A stretch of 64,000 bases of DNA, from NCBI RefSeq assembly GCF_017309185.1, contig NZ_JAEKJZ010000001.1:806001-870000 (forward strand). The letters run 5' to 3'. The translations under genes and the position numbers were made by a program. Within the stretch, counting starts at the first letter, position 1. Each line of letters begins with the position of its first letter. Positions 7,357 through 15,567 of the stretch are shown one piece after another. Under the pieces are notes generated by a model. That model was given only the letters and a program-made list of their open reading frames with translations, was not told where the DNA came from and did no database searches. The DNA comes from Roseibium aggregatum (GTDB taxonomy: Bacteria > Pseudomonadota > Alphaproteobacteria > Rhizobiales > Stappiaceae).

Positions 7357-7466
7357 TGCGAAGCAAGGAAAAACGCATTTGTTTTTAAAGGCCGGCGGCT
7401 TCGACAAGGTCGAGACGCGCCCGGCCCACCTCCTCAGAACGGTCCGGAAGATGGAGCCGGAGTATC

Positions 7467-9287
7467 ATGTCTGACTTATTGACTTATCTCTTCGGCGCGG
7501 CGTCCTTCATGCCGCATGGCTACTGCCTGCTGTGGCGGCCGGATCTTGTGGCGCTGCATGCGGTGTCCGACGGGTTGATCGCACTGGCCTATATCTCCAT
7601 ACCGATCACGATCCTGATTTTCCTGAAACGCAGGCCTGACATTCAGGGGCACACCCGAAGGATCGGCTATCTCTTTGTTGCCTTCATTGTCGCCTGCGCC
7701 CTGACCCACCTGACGGCTCTGGCGACCCTCTGGTGGCCGGCTTATGGCGCGCAAGGCCTGATCAAGCTCGTAACTGCGGTCATCTCGATTGCCACTGCGA
7801 CCGTCGTCTGGCGGCTGCTGCCAAAGCTTCTGACCATTCCCTCGCTTCAGGATCTGGAACGGGCGAACAACATGCTTGCCATGGAAAACCGCGAGCTGAA
7901 CACGGTGGTGGACGAGAGCCAGGGCGAGCTGAACCGGATCAACGAACGCTTCGAAAAAGCGCTCACGGGTTCCAACATCACCGTTTATTCCCAGGACAGG
8001 GATCTGCGTTACACCTGGATCCACAATCCCCGCTTCGGTTTCGACTCACACGATCTGGTCGGCAGGAACGATACGCAGGTTCTGCCGGAAGACGTTGCCG
8101 GCGAACTCATTCCGCTGAAGCAGCGGGTGCTGGAAACCGGAGAGGCCGCGTCCACCTACGTTGCTTTCGACGATCCAGAGACCGGCACGGTCTTTCTCGA
8201 TCTCGTCGTTCATGCGACCAGAGACGCCGACGGCAGGATCGACGGCTTGCTGTGCACCGCGATCGATATGACGGAGAAAAACCTCTACGAGATCCGTCTT
8301 GCCTCCATGGCAAGCCAGCTCGCGGAAGCGAACAACCGGTTTGAAAAGGCACTTGACGGGTCACTGATCACCGTGTTCGAGCAGGACAGAAACCTGAAAT
8401 ACGTCCATGTCGCCAATCCTCCGGAGAACCTGAGCGTGGAGGATTTCGTCGGAAAGACCGACGCCGAACTGTTTTCCGAAGAAGACCAGCTCAAGCTCAT
8501 TCCCGCAAAGAAGCAGCTTCTGGAAACAGGCGAAAGCACGGTCCTCGAAGTCGACGTGGATGTGGGGGGAAAGCTGAAGAGCTACAACGTGCGACTGGAT
8601 CCCGCCCGGGACAGCGAGGGTCGGATCACGGGGATAATCGGCACCGGCGTCGACATGACCTACAAACGTGAAAACGAGCGCCAGATGCATCTGGTGATGC
8701 GCGAACTGACCCACCGTTCGAAGAACCTGCTTGCGGTCATCCAGGCGATGGCCCGTCAGACCGCCGCGCGATCGGACAATACGGACGATTTCGTGGAAAG
8801 TTTTTCCGCACGGCTGCAGGCCATGGCGGCCAGCCACGATCTGCTCGTCTCGCAATCCTGGTACGGGGCTGATCTCAAGGAGCTCGTCCGGGCGCATCTT
8901 GCGCAATCCATCGACCCGGGAAGCCCTCAAATTGAAATTCAGGGGGAATCGAGGTCGATCACCGCCGACGATGCCCAGAACCTTGGACTGGCGCTGCACG
9001 AGCTGACGACAAACGCCGCCAAATACGGCGCGCTGTCGGTCCTCGACGGCAAGCTTTCCGTGTCCTGGGATGAGAAAGACGGCAAAATCCGCCTGGTCTG
9101 GAAAGAGACCGGAGGTCCCGAAGTCGTGCCGCCGAAACGCAACGGCTTCGGGCGGATGCTCCTGGAGCGCCTGGTCGGTCCGGCGTTGAACGGCGACGTT
9201 CACATCGATTTCGACCCGGGCGGCGTGCGCTGCGAGATCGAGTTTTCGCCGAAGAAGGCAGGCGGAAGCGTGGAAGGGGTAGCCTGA
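7467..9287 (+). CDS. HWE-family sensor histidine kinase with ethylene-receptor-like N-terminus
   Basis: The 606-residue product has three N-terminal membrane helices (about 28-53, 64-85 and 95-120). They match the ethylene-binding domain of plant ETR1. The residues needed for copper and ethylene binding are present and spaced alike: D35 and Y42 in SDGLIALAYISIP, and I74, C77 and H81 in FIVACALTHL (ETR1 D25, Y32, I62, C65, H69). A short coiled linker and two PAS-like domains follow (about 160-275 and 285-400). The HWE/HisKA_2-type kinase core has the phosphorylated H416 in ELTHRSKNLLAVIQA and the ATPase N-box HELTTNAAKYGALS. No response regulator is fused. HWE/HisKA_2 kinases often phosphorylate PhyR, and phyR lies 536 bases upstream, so a role as stress-response kinase is a reasonable inference. 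Confidence 0.9.
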   Translation: MSDLLTYLFGAASFMPHGYCLLWRPDLVALHAVSDGLIALAYISIPITILIFLKRRPDIQGHTRRIGYLFVAFIVACALTHLTALATLWWPAYGAQGLIKLVTAVISIATATVVWRLLPKLLTIPSLQDLERANNMLAMENRELNTVVDESQGELNRINERFEKALTGSNITVYSQDRDLRYTWIHNPRFGFDSHDLVGRNDTQVLPEDVAGELIPLKQRVLETGEAASTYVAFDDPETGTVFLDLVVHATRDADGRIDGLLCTAIDMTEKNLYEIRLASMASQLAEANNRFEKALDGSLITVFEQDRNLKYVHVANPPENLSVEDFVGKTDAELFSEEDQLKLIPAKKQLLETGESTVLEVDVDVGGKLKSYNVRLDPARDSEGRITGIIGTGVDMTYKRENERQMHLVMRELTHRSKNLLAVIQAMARQTAARSDNTDDFVESFSARLQAMAASHDLLVSQSWYGADLKELVRAHLAQSIDPGSPQIEIQGESRSITADDAQNLGLALHELTTNAAKYGALSVLDGKLSVSWDEKDGKIRLVWKETGGPEVVPPKRNGFGRMLLERLVGPALNGDVHIDFDPGGVRCEIEFSPKKAGGSVEGVA

Positions 9288-9385
9288 GAAGGCGCTGCGC
9301 TTACGAAAATGCGGCATAGACCTGGATTGAACCACCCGCGGTCACAGGCTGAAAACGTGTCGAACGCTTCTCTTGGGTCGTGATC

Positions 9386-9613
9386 CTAGCTTGAAGCCTG
9401 ACGGCGCCCGGCCAGTTCTTGCAGAGCGTCTTCGATTTCATGCAGCATCCTGGCCTGCTTTGCCCGGCCGTTGCCTGCGTCGGGAACGCCGCGCTGCAAA
9501 GCTGCGCGCCAGCTAAGCAGCGCGGCGCGCTTTTGACCGTCAGTGAGCGTGGCATCGTCCAGAACGCTCGCTGCGGACCGGAACCCCGCAAAACGTTGTG
9601 GTATGCTTGTCAT
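9386..9613 (-). CDS. Small soluble protein, unknown, rhizobial/rhodobacterial type
   Basis: A 75-residue product is predicted from the ATG at 9613 (MTSIPQRFAGFRSAASVLDD), continuing ATLTDGQKRAALLSWRAALQ and ending in a helical segment IEDALQELAGRRQASS. The pattern of a phase reading VLxDxxLTxxQKRAxLxSW, then a C-terminal helix, resembles a widespread small alphaproteobacterial family of unknown role found near stress genes. The frame stays open to 9700 without a better start. It lies between the sensor kinase gene and dps, on the dps strand. Confidence is moderate because it is short. Confidence 0.6.
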   Translation of the reverse strand: MTSIPQRFAGFRSAASVLDDATLTDGQKRAALLSWRAALQRGVPDAGNGRAKQARMLHEIEDALQELAGRRQASS

Positions 9614-9725
9614 CTCGTCACATCGGTAGTGGGTTTCATTGTCCTTGACGCAGGCCCGCGCCCCGACGTTTCGCTGTCGGCACGCGGGCCTGGCTTTCAC
9701 TCGGTCGGACCGGTGGACGCAGGTC

Positions 9726-10232
9726 TTACTGCGTGATCAGGGCCCGCAGCATCCAGGCCGCTTTCTCGTGAAAGGTGATGCGGGCCGTAAGCAGGTCCTC
9801 GGTCACCATGTCTCCGTTGTCACCGGCGTAGGTGGCCATGTCGCGCATTTCCGCGGCGATCATTTCATGGCTTTGGACCAGATCCTTGATCATGGCTTCC
9901 GCATCCGGCATGCCTTTCGGCAGGCTGATGCTCAAGTTGAGCTTGTTTTCCTCGACGTTCACCGGTGCGCGGTGGCCAAGGGCGCGTATGCGTTCGGCAA
10001 GATCGTCGGTAGCGGCGAACAGGTTTTCGTAGTGCTGCTCGGTCAGGTCGTGGATCGACTTGAACATCGGTCCGACCACGTTCCAGTGATAAAGATGCGA
10101 CTTGATCGTCAGCATGTAGGTCTCGGCAAGGATCACCGACAGGTGCTTTGCCAGCTGCTCGCGGACATCGCCCGGAATGCCGGTCTTGATGTCATCAACC
10201 TGCGGGGTTTCAATTTTCAAAACGCTGGACAT
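9726..10232 (-). CDS. dps: Dps, DNA-protecting ferritin-like protein
   Basis: This 168-residue four-helix bundle belongs to the Dps family. The ferroxidase signature is present: KSHLYHWNVVGPMFKSIHDL supplies H and D ligands, and EQHYENLFAATDDLAERIRA supplies D and E ligands. Dps oxidises and stores iron using hydrogen peroxide and coats DNA in stress and stationary phase. The ATG at 10232 (MSSVLKIETPQVDD) is chosen over the open frame to 10334 because it gives the normal N-terminus and has GGAGTT in front. No clear EcfG promoter was found upstream. Confidence 0.93.
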   Translation of the reverse strand: MSSVLKIETPQVDDIKTGIPGDVREQLAKHLSVILAETYMLTIKSHLYHWNVVGPMFKSIHDLTEQHYENLFAATDDLAERIRALGHRAPVNVEENKLNLSISLPKGMPDAEAMIKDLVQSHEMIAAEMRDMATYAGDNGDMVTEDLLTARITFHEKAAWMLRALITQ

Positions 10233-10761
10233 GTGAACTCCTTTCAAAGTCGACAGTTGCGCGGCATGTCCTCTTGAGCGGGACCTGCGCACGGAATGGC
10301 TGGTTTCGGATTGCAGCTCGAACGGCGTCAACACGCTTGGGAACGATTGGCCGGCAGCGGCAATGTCTTCATCGCGAATTCACGCGAGCCCGAGGCTCGA
10401 GGAAACGATGTCGCGACGCCCCAGCGAAAAGCGCCGGGTCGAGGAGTAAAATCCCGAGGCGCTGTTTGGTTCCGGGCAGACACAGGAAATTTAATTTTTT
10501 ACTCATCCGAAAAGGCATGCGACATCGCCGAAAATCATTATTTGACAAATACTTGTTCCATTGCCGTCGGGTGGGGAGGGGGAGCGGCGAAACAACTGGA
10601 TACGTGAAATCACGGAACCATTTCGCCTCTGGCAAGTTTTCTGGTCATGCCGCGCGAATGATATCGCCGCGGCCTGGGCCGAACATCCGGCTCTGAACCC
10701 GAAATTCCCGAAGCCGCATCGCTTGCATGTCGGCTTGAACCTAGAAAACTGGAGCGTCAAA
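10233..10761. other. 529-bp intergenic region between dps and the DUF883 gene
   Basis: No credible gene was found. The interval holds the divergent upstream regions of dps (minus) and the DUF883 operon (plus), with an AT-rich stretch near 10490-10560. A near-consensus EcfG promoter for the plus-strand operon is listed separately at 10614-10638. Confidence 0.5.
10614..10638 (+). promoter_or_regulatory. Probable EcfG promoter of the DUF883 operon
   Basis: GGAAC (10614-10618), 16 bases, AGTT (10635-10638). The same variant -10 (AGTT) is seen before the DUF1328 gene. The leader to the ATG at 10762 would be about 115 bases. Confidence 0.5.
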
Positions 10762-11109
10762 ATGGCTACTGCCAAAACCGCAACCGCTTCTGCGGCCAAG
10801 CCGGCAAACGACACCGTCAGTGCCCGCGATATTGAGGAAAACATCGAGCGCATTCGGGGCGACATCGCATCCCTGGCCGGGTCCTTGAAACAATACGGTT
10901 CAGACAAGACCGGCGAATACAAATCGCGGGCAATGGCGGCCGGACAGGATCTGAGCGAGAAGTCTCAGGACGCGCTGGACGATCTGATGACCGAGCTGCA
11001 GGCCTACGAGCGGGCCTTCGTCAAGGAAGTGCGCCGCCGCCCGCTGCAGTCTCTCGGCATCGCCGCCGGTGTCGGTTTCCTGATTGCGGCTCTGGTGCGC
11101 CGCAAATGA
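10762..11109 (+). CDS. DUF883 (ElaB/YqjD-like) membrane-anchored protein
   Basis: The 115-residue product has an alanine-rich N-terminus and a long amphipathic helix (about 22-90: RDIEENIERIRGDIASLAGS and onwards). The C-terminal membrane anchor RRPLQSLGIAAGVGFLIAAL ends in VRRK. This is the layout of ElaB/YqjD/DUF883 proteins, C-tail-anchored inner-membrane proteins that in E. coli bind ribosomes in stationary phase. The stop overlaps the next start (ATGA). It lacks the poly-C and T-rich features of phage proteins, and its composition matches its neighbours. Confidence 0.85.
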   Translation: MATAKTATASAAKPANDTVSARDIEENIERIRGDIASLAGSLKQYGSDKTGEYKSRAMAAGQDLSEKSQDALDDLMTELQAYERAFVKEVRRRPLQSLGIAAGVGFLIAALVRRK

Positions 11110-11534
11110 TGGGCAGGGCGCTCCCATTGGCGCTGTCCGCGGCAACCCGCGACGTGAGCGGCATATACAGGCGCGCGAAGCGCAATGCCGTTCTCACGGC
11201 GCTTGCGGGACTGTGTTTCGTAAGCGCCTACGTGGCGGGAATGGTCGCGGCGGGCGCCTATCTGGCGCCGATCTATGGTCCCGCGGGAGCCGCCTTGACC
11301 ATCGCCGCCGCCATGGTCCTTGCCGGAGTGATGGTTTTGGCGGTGCTGTCCTTCCTGAAGCATCGCGACCGGAAGCGGAACATCCGCCGACAGGCGGCAC
11401 GGCGTCTCACGGCGGCCGCGGCTCTGTCCCTGCTGCCGCAGATCACCAAATCCAGGAGCCTTCTTCTGGTTGCCGCGCTCGGCGGGGCCGCTTTGCTGGC
11501 GGCGCAGGGCCGTGAGGGTGCGGAAGAGAGCTGA
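11106..11534 (+). CDS. Integral membrane protein, unknown, partner of the DUF883 protein
   Basis: This 142-residue protein has two strong membrane helices: about 28-55 (AVLTALAGLCFVSAYVAGMV) and 60-83 (AGAALTIAAAMVLAGVMVLA). A basic loop (KHRDRKRNIRRQAARR) and a third hydrophobic stretch near the C-terminus (SLLLVAALGGAALLAAQ) follow. The layout resembles the phage-holin-family/Act_4-type proteins that follow YqjD-like genes in many Proteobacteria (YqjE analogues), but I do not recognise it with certainty. It is translationally coupled to the DUF883 gene by an ATGA overlap. Confidence 0.7.
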   Translation: MMGRALPLALSAATRDVSGIYRRAKRNAVLTALAGLCFVSAYVAGMVAAGAYLAPIYGPAGAALTIAAAMVLAGVMVLAVLSFLKHRDRKRNIRRQAARRLTAAAALSLLPQITKSRSLLLVAALGGAALLAAQGREGAEES

Positions 11535-11610
11535 TCCGAAACTTGCTTTCTGACAGTGGTCCGGGGACGGCCAGATTTTCCTTCCCCCAGGTTTTTTGGA
11601 GCGACGTATC

Positions 11611-12684
11611 ATGAAGCCGTTGGACCTTCCCGTTTCCGGAAGCGAGAACACCCGGGAAAATGCACCTGCTTTGTTAGGCGATCCGGCGTTACGGATCGCC
11701 ACGCTCGTCCTGTGTGCGATTGCTGTTCTGGCGGCGCTGGAGATCGGTCAGGTCATTTTTGCACCGGTATGCCTGTCGATTGTCGTCGGTTCGATCTTTG
11801 GTCCCGCAGCGGACCGGCTTTCACGCATGGGCGTGCCCTCCTGGGTGTCCGCTGTCGTCATGGTGCTGCTTTTCGTTCTGCTGATCTTTACCGCGGGAGC
11901 CGCGTTTGTCGTGCCGCTTTCGGACTGGCTGGACAAGCTGCCAATCATCTGGTCGCAACTCCAGAACCAGTTGGTGAGCTGGCAGGGATTTTTCTCTTCC
12001 GTCAGCGATCTGCAAAAGGAATTGCGTGGCGTGATGGGCGACAGCGGTGGCATGCAGGTCAGCGTCGACGACAATTCCGCCGTGGAAAGCGTCTTCTATT
12101 TCGCTCCGGCTTTCATGGCGCAGGTGGTTCTCTTTCTGGCGAGCCTCTACTTTTACATTTTGACCCGGCCCTACCTTCGCCGCTCCTCCCTTAACCTGTC
12201 ACCCGACCAGGGAAGCGGCCAGTCCCTTTCAACGGCTTTCCGGACTATTGAAGAGCGTCTGTCGACCTATCTTTTTTCGATCACCCTGATCAATCTTTGC
12301 CTGGGCATTGCCGTCGCGCTCGTCATGTGGGCGCTGGGGGTTCCGTCCCCGCTGTTGTGGGGCATGCTCGCGGGGATGTTGAATTATGTCGTCTATGTCG
12401 GGCCGGCGATCATGGTCTTTCTCATGACCGGGGTCGGCCTGGCGATCGGCGACACACCGCTGGCGATCATCACACCGGCCGTTGTCTATCTGACGCTGAA
12501 CCTGATCGAGGCGCAGTTTGTGACCCCGACCGTTCTGGGCCGCACAATGACCATCAACCCCTTTCTGGTGTTTCTCACCATCGCCTTCTGGATCTGGCTC
12601 TGGGGCCCGGTCGGCGGCTTTGTCGCCGTCCCTCTGCTCCTGGTCGTTGTATCGCTTTACGAAATCCTTTCGGAGCGCGCCTGA
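11611..12684 (+). CDS. AI-2E family (PerM-type) transporter
   Basis: This 357-residue polytopic protein has about eight membrane helices. It opens with a helix pair (IATLVLCAIAVLAALEIGQV and following) and carries a large periplasmic or cytosolic loop around residues 110-165. It then shows the conserved family block (NLCLGIAVALVMWALGVPSP, followed by LLWGMLAGMLNYVVYVGPAI). It belongs to the AI-2 exporter/PerM superfamily, whose substrates are mostly unproven; some members act as sodium/proton antiporters. The ATG at 11611 is preferred over an in-frame TTG at 11596 because GGAGCG stands just before it. A strong terminator follows at 12748-12777. Confidence 0.88.
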   Translation: MKPLDLPVSGSENTRENAPALLGDPALRIATLVLCAIAVLAALEIGQVIFAPVCLSIVVGSIFGPAADRLSRMGVPSWVSAVVMVLLFVLLIFTAGAAFVVPLSDWLDKLPIIWSQLQNQLVSWQGFFSSVSDLQKELRGVMGDSGGMQVSVDDNSAVESVFYFAPAFMAQVVLFLASLYFYILTRPYLRRSSLNLSPDQGSGQSLSTAFRTIEERLSTYLFSITLINLCLGIAVALVMWALGVPSPLLWGMLAGMLNYVVYVGPAIMVFLMTGVGLAIGDTPLAIITPAVVYLTLNLIEAQFVTPTVLGRTMTINPFLVFLTIAFWIWLWGPVGGFVAVPLLLVVVSLYEILSERA

Positions 12685-12747
12685 CCCTTCCGCGCCGACA
12701 GCCGCCGGCTACACCTGCGATACGATACTGTCATCGACGGACAAAAA

Positions 12748-12777
12748 CCAAAACCGCCCCGGGTGGGGCGGTTTTGG
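12748..12777. terminator. Bidirectional terminator
   Basis: CCAAAACCGCCCC (12748-12760) pairs perfectly over 13 bp with GGGGCGGTTTTGG (12765-12777) around GGGT. It ends the plus-strand AI-2E-type gene and probably also the minus-strand gene that stops at 12816. Confidence 0.88.
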
Positions 12778-12815
12778 AAGAGCGTGTCGCGGTGGGGAGA
12801 GCGAGCCTCAGCAGG

Positions 12816-13118
12816 CTATTTGCTTTTGTAGGCCAGCATGGGGCCGGTGACGGGCCAGCCGGTACACGTCGTCTGGCGGAAGCCCGAGACGCAGCGGGTG
12901 GGTCTGCCATGCACGTCCGCCAGATCGACCTTCAGGTCGCCTTTCGCGGATGCCGTGCTGGCGGCTTGAGCGTGTCCAACGGCGAAAGCACTTTCAGCTT
13001 CCGCGTTTGCGGAGTCGCTTGCAAGAAGTTCCGCGGCGCTCAGCGATCCGGCGAGCGCGACGGCGGCGATAATTGCCGGAAGACCGGCGGTTACAAGTCG
13101 TTTGCGTAGAGTAATCAT
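12816..13118 (-). CDS. Small exported protein of unknown function
   Basis: This 100-residue product has a signal peptide (MITLRKRLVTAGLPAIIAAV, then ALAGSLSAAELL). An acidic, alanine-rich linker precedes a short C-terminal domain with two cysteines (PTRCVSGFRQTTCTGWPVTG) that could form a disulphide. I do not recognise the family. A start ATG with GGAGGTAATG just upstream is convincing. A near match to the EcfG promoter (GCAAC-N16-CGTT) precedes it at 13139-13163. The mature protein would be periplasmic. Confidence 0.65.
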   Translation of the reverse strand: MITLRKRLVTAGLPAIIAAVALAGSLSAAELLASDSANAEAESAFAVGHAQAASTASAKGDLKVDLADVHGRPTRCVSGFRQTTCTGWPVTGPMLAYKSK

Positions 13119-13138
13119 CTCATTACCTCCGCCTTGTA

Positions 13139-13163
13139 AACGCGCGAGTTAATAAAAGGTTGC
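13139..13163 (-). promoter_or_regulatory. Possible EcfG-like promoter of the small exported protein
   Basis: On the minus strand GCAAC (13163-13159), 16 bases, CGTT (13142-13139). It has one mismatch in the -35 element and a correct -10 and spacing, 21 bases upstream of the start codon. That distance is short but possible. Confidence 0.35.
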
Positions 13164-13288
13164 CTGATTAAGAGGATGATTTTCCAGCCGTATTGAAAAT
13201 CATGGGCCGAGATAACTTATGTTAATGCCCTTCCGGAAATTTCATGTATTGATAACCCCGGTTTCAATGGTCCGGTGAGTTTCAAATT

Positions 13289-13657
13289 ATGGCCTCTGCA
13301 TCCGACACCTTTGCGCATCGGAAGCTCGGACCGGCGCTCATCGTGGAAGACAATCCGATTATCGCGGTCGATACGCAGTCCATGCTGGAAGAGCTCGGAT
13401 TTTCGCCGGTCGAGATCCTGACGAGCCTGTCCGAAGGGCTCGAAACCCTGGCGGACCAGATCTACAACTTCGTCATACTTGACGTTAAGATCGGCGACGA
13501 CACCAGTCTGAGATACGCCGAAATGCTCCTTGAGAAGGGAACCCGCTTCGTCTTTGCGACCGGGTATAGCGAGATCGGCGGCCTGCCATCGATTTTTCAG
13601 TCACATGCGGTCCTGCCGAAACCTTACACAAAGGATCAGATCGAGAAGTTCATCTAG
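13289..13657 (+). CDS. Single-domain response regulator of the FAT GUY type
   Basis: This 122-residue protein is only a receiver domain. The acidic pair lies in ALIVEDNPII, the phosphoacceptor is D65 in FVILDVKIG, and the conserved lysine is in VLPKPYTK. The segment FVFATGYSE holds the FATGYxE motif that names FAT GUY receivers. In Sphingomonas such regulators (for example SdrG) act with HWE/HisKA_2 kinases upstream of PhyR in the general stress response. Its presence 6 kb from phyR fits that role. It has no output domain. Confidence 0.88.
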   Translation: MASASDTFAHRKLGPALIVEDNPIIAVDTQSMLEELGFSPVEILTSLSEGLETLADQIYNFVILDVKIGDDTSLRYAEMLLEKGTRFVFATGYSEIGGLPSIFQSHAVLPKPYTKDQIEKFI

Positions 13658-13679
13658 GGAATGGACATCGGCGCGCCCG

Positions 13680-14426
13680 TCAGATGAGGGGCCGGAGTGT
13701 CTTTACATTTCGCTCATAGGACGCCAGCGCCTCCAGGGCGGTCCTGTCCAGAATCTGGATGCTGTCCTTTTTCCAGGCAATCAGGTTTTTGTCCTGTAAT
13801 TTTTTGACGGTTCGGCTCATGTGAACCGGCGTGATGCCCAGAGCATCGGACAAATGGGCCTGGGTAAACGGCGCCCTGAAGGCCAGGTTGCCCGCATAGC
13901 CGACGGCTTCGGCCCGGTCGTGAAGATGCAAGATGAGGTAGGCCAGGCGTTCGCTCGCCGAACGCCGGCCAAGGCTGACAAGGTGACCGTCGATCATCTG
14001 TTCCTCGCGCGCGGCGATCCAGGTCATGGAGAAGGAGAGGCTCGGGTAGTCCTTGAAGACCGACCAGATCTTGTCCCTTTGGAAGACACACAGCGTCGTA
14101 TCGGTGAGGGCCGTCACCGTGTGCTGCATCTCGTTCATGACGGCCAGCTGCAATCCGACCAGATCGCCCGGGAGAGCGAAGTTCAGAACCTGCCTGCGGC
14201 CGTCGGGAAGCGATTTGTGGCGGAAGGCCCAACCGTCCAGAACCGTATAGAGATGCGGACTGTTGTTGTCCTCCAGAACGATGGTTGAGCCGGCCTCGAC
14301 GATCAGCTCACCGGTCTTGAAACCGGAGACGAAATTCAGTTCCCGCTCGTTCAGGGAGCGGAAGGTCTCCATTTTCCGAAGAGGGCAATTCGCGCATTTG
14401 GTTCTGGCAGCCATTTTTTCCGGCAT
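13680..14426 (-). CDS. Crp/Fnr family transcriptional regulator
   Basis: This 248-residue regulator has an N-terminal cyclic-nucleotide-binding-type beta barrel (about 25-140) and a C-terminal winged HTH with FTQAHLSDALGITPVHMSRT. Two cysteines (KCANCPL, residues 11 and 14) precede the barrel. FNR needs four cysteines for its iron-sulfur cluster, and I see no matching additional ligand, so oxygen sensing through an FNR-type cluster is not supported. Similar regulators are numerous in Stappiaceae and Rhizobiales. The target is unknown. It converges with the response regulator gene. Confidence 0.88.
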   Translation of the reverse strand: MPEKMAARTKCANCPLRKMETFRSLNERELNFVSGFKTGELIVEAGSTIVLEDNNSPHLYTVLDGWAFRHKSLPDGRRQVLNFALPGDLVGLQLAVMNEMQHTVTALTDTTLCVFQRDKIWSVFKDYPSLSFSMTWIAAREEQMIDGHLVSLGRRSASERLAYLILHLHDRAEAVGYAGNLAFRAPFTQAHLSDALGITPVHMSRTVKKLQDKNLIAWKKDSIQILDRTALEALASYERNVKTLRPLI

Positions 14427-14539
14427 TGACAGTCGGCCTTCGGTTCAGTGGAGCGCTTCAGATGCGTGTCCGCATGCGGGAAAACGCGGGAAAGCGGGTT
14501 TCGTTCCCTGCCTTTGAACTGCCTGGCTCCAAAAAGGCC

Positions 14540-14564
14540 GGAACGGAAAGGCCGTTCATGCGTT
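14540..14564 (+). promoter_or_regulatory. EcfG promoter of the amidoligase operon
   Basis: GGAAC (14540-14544), 16 bases, CGTT (14561-14564). It is a full consensus match 29 bases before the ATG at 14593, with AGAGGTGA as ribosome-binding site in between. Confidence 0.88.
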
Positions 14565-14592
14565 CACCTCCTAACCAAAGAGGTGATCGACC

Positions 14593-15567
14593 ATGAATGC
14601 CCCTGAAGCAAAAAAATCCTGTCCCCATGAACCGCAAGCCGTAGAACCCGGTCCGGGAGCGAGTGACCGAAGGGTTGGCGTGGAAATCGAATTTGGCGGC
14701 CTGACCGCACGCGAAGCAGCCCGGATCGTTGCGCATGATCAGGGCGGCACGCTGGAGCAATTGGACCCGCACCGCTTCGAGGTCAACGGCACCGATTTCG
14801 GAAAGCTTCGGATCGAGCTCGACAGCAAATACGTTCACAGCCCGGACGGGGCCTCGGATTTCGAGCGCAAGGTGCGTCGGTTGGCGGGCGATGTCGGGTC
14901 CCCGGTCGTTCCGACCGAGATTGTGACCGAACCAATTTCCGTTGACCGCATTCCGGATCTGGATGCCTTGCTTGAGCGTCTCGCGGACGCCGGCGCCGTG
15001 GGAACGCAGCAGCCTCATCTTGCCTGCGGTGTTCATCTGAATATCGAATGGCAGGAGCGGGACGTAAGGACGCTCCGGCGGTTGCTTCAGGCGTACTTGC
15101 TGCTGTCGCCCGACCTGCGGGCGGCAATTGCGCCGGACCGGACCCGTACGCTGCTACCGTTTATCGGCCATTTTCCGAAGGACTATGAGGCGAAGGTGCT
15201 CGATCCTGCCTACGAACCGGACCTTGAGACTTTCATTGCCGACTACTGTCAGGCCAACCCGTCCAAAAACAGGGAACTGGACCTGCTGCCTCTGCTCGCG
15301 TCGATTGACGAGGACAAGGTGGCATCGGCGCTCGGCCACCCGCAACCGGCGGTGCGTCCGGCCCTTCACTATCGCTTGCCGGACGCCCGTCTCGGCGACC
15401 CGGACTGGTCGATCGGCAAGGAATGGGAGCGCTGGCTGACCGTTGAAGCGTTGATGCAAGACGAGGAACGGCTCGGCGAATTGCTCAGGGAGCGGAGTGA
15501 GGCTGCGGATCGGCAAAACCCTGCGACGGCGATCCGCAAACTGATTAAACGAGTGCTGCCGTCATGA
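14593..15567 (+). CDS. Amidoligase family protein
   Basis: This 324-residue protein of the Amidoligase_2 superfamily is related in fold to glutamine synthetase and glutamate-cysteine ligase. Near residue 30 the first strand reads RVGVEIEFGGLT, with the paired metal-binding glutamates. Further conserved parts are LRIELDSKYVHS, VPTEIVTEPIS and the ACGVHLNIEW strand. Amidoligases join an amino group to a carboxylate using ATP. The natural product or peptide acted on here is unknown. The stop overlaps the next start (ATGA), pairing it with a class I amidotransferase-like hydrolase, a gene pairing known for this family. A perfect EcfG promoter makes it stress-inducible. Confidence 0.88.
   Translation: MNAPEAKKSCPHEPQAVEPGPGASDRRVGVEIEFGGLTAREAARIVAHDQGGTLEQLDPHRFEVNGTDFGKLRIELDSKYVHSPDGASDFERKVRRLAGDVGSPVVPTEIVTEPISVDRIPDLDALLERLADAGAVGTQQPHLACGVHLNIEWQERDVRTLRRLLQAYLLLSPDLRAAIAPDRTRTLLPFIGHFPKDYEAKVLDPAYEPDLETFIADYCQANPSKNRELDLLPLLASIDEDKVASALGHPQPAVRPALHYRLPDARLGDPDWSIGKEWERWLTVEALMQDEERLGELLRERSEAADRQNPATAIRKLIKRVLPS

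Noticed and set aside
13680..14426. Oxygen-sensing FNR assignment for the Crp/Fnr protein
   Set aside because: Only two N-terminal cysteines are present; FNR needs four ligands for its iron-sulfur cluster.
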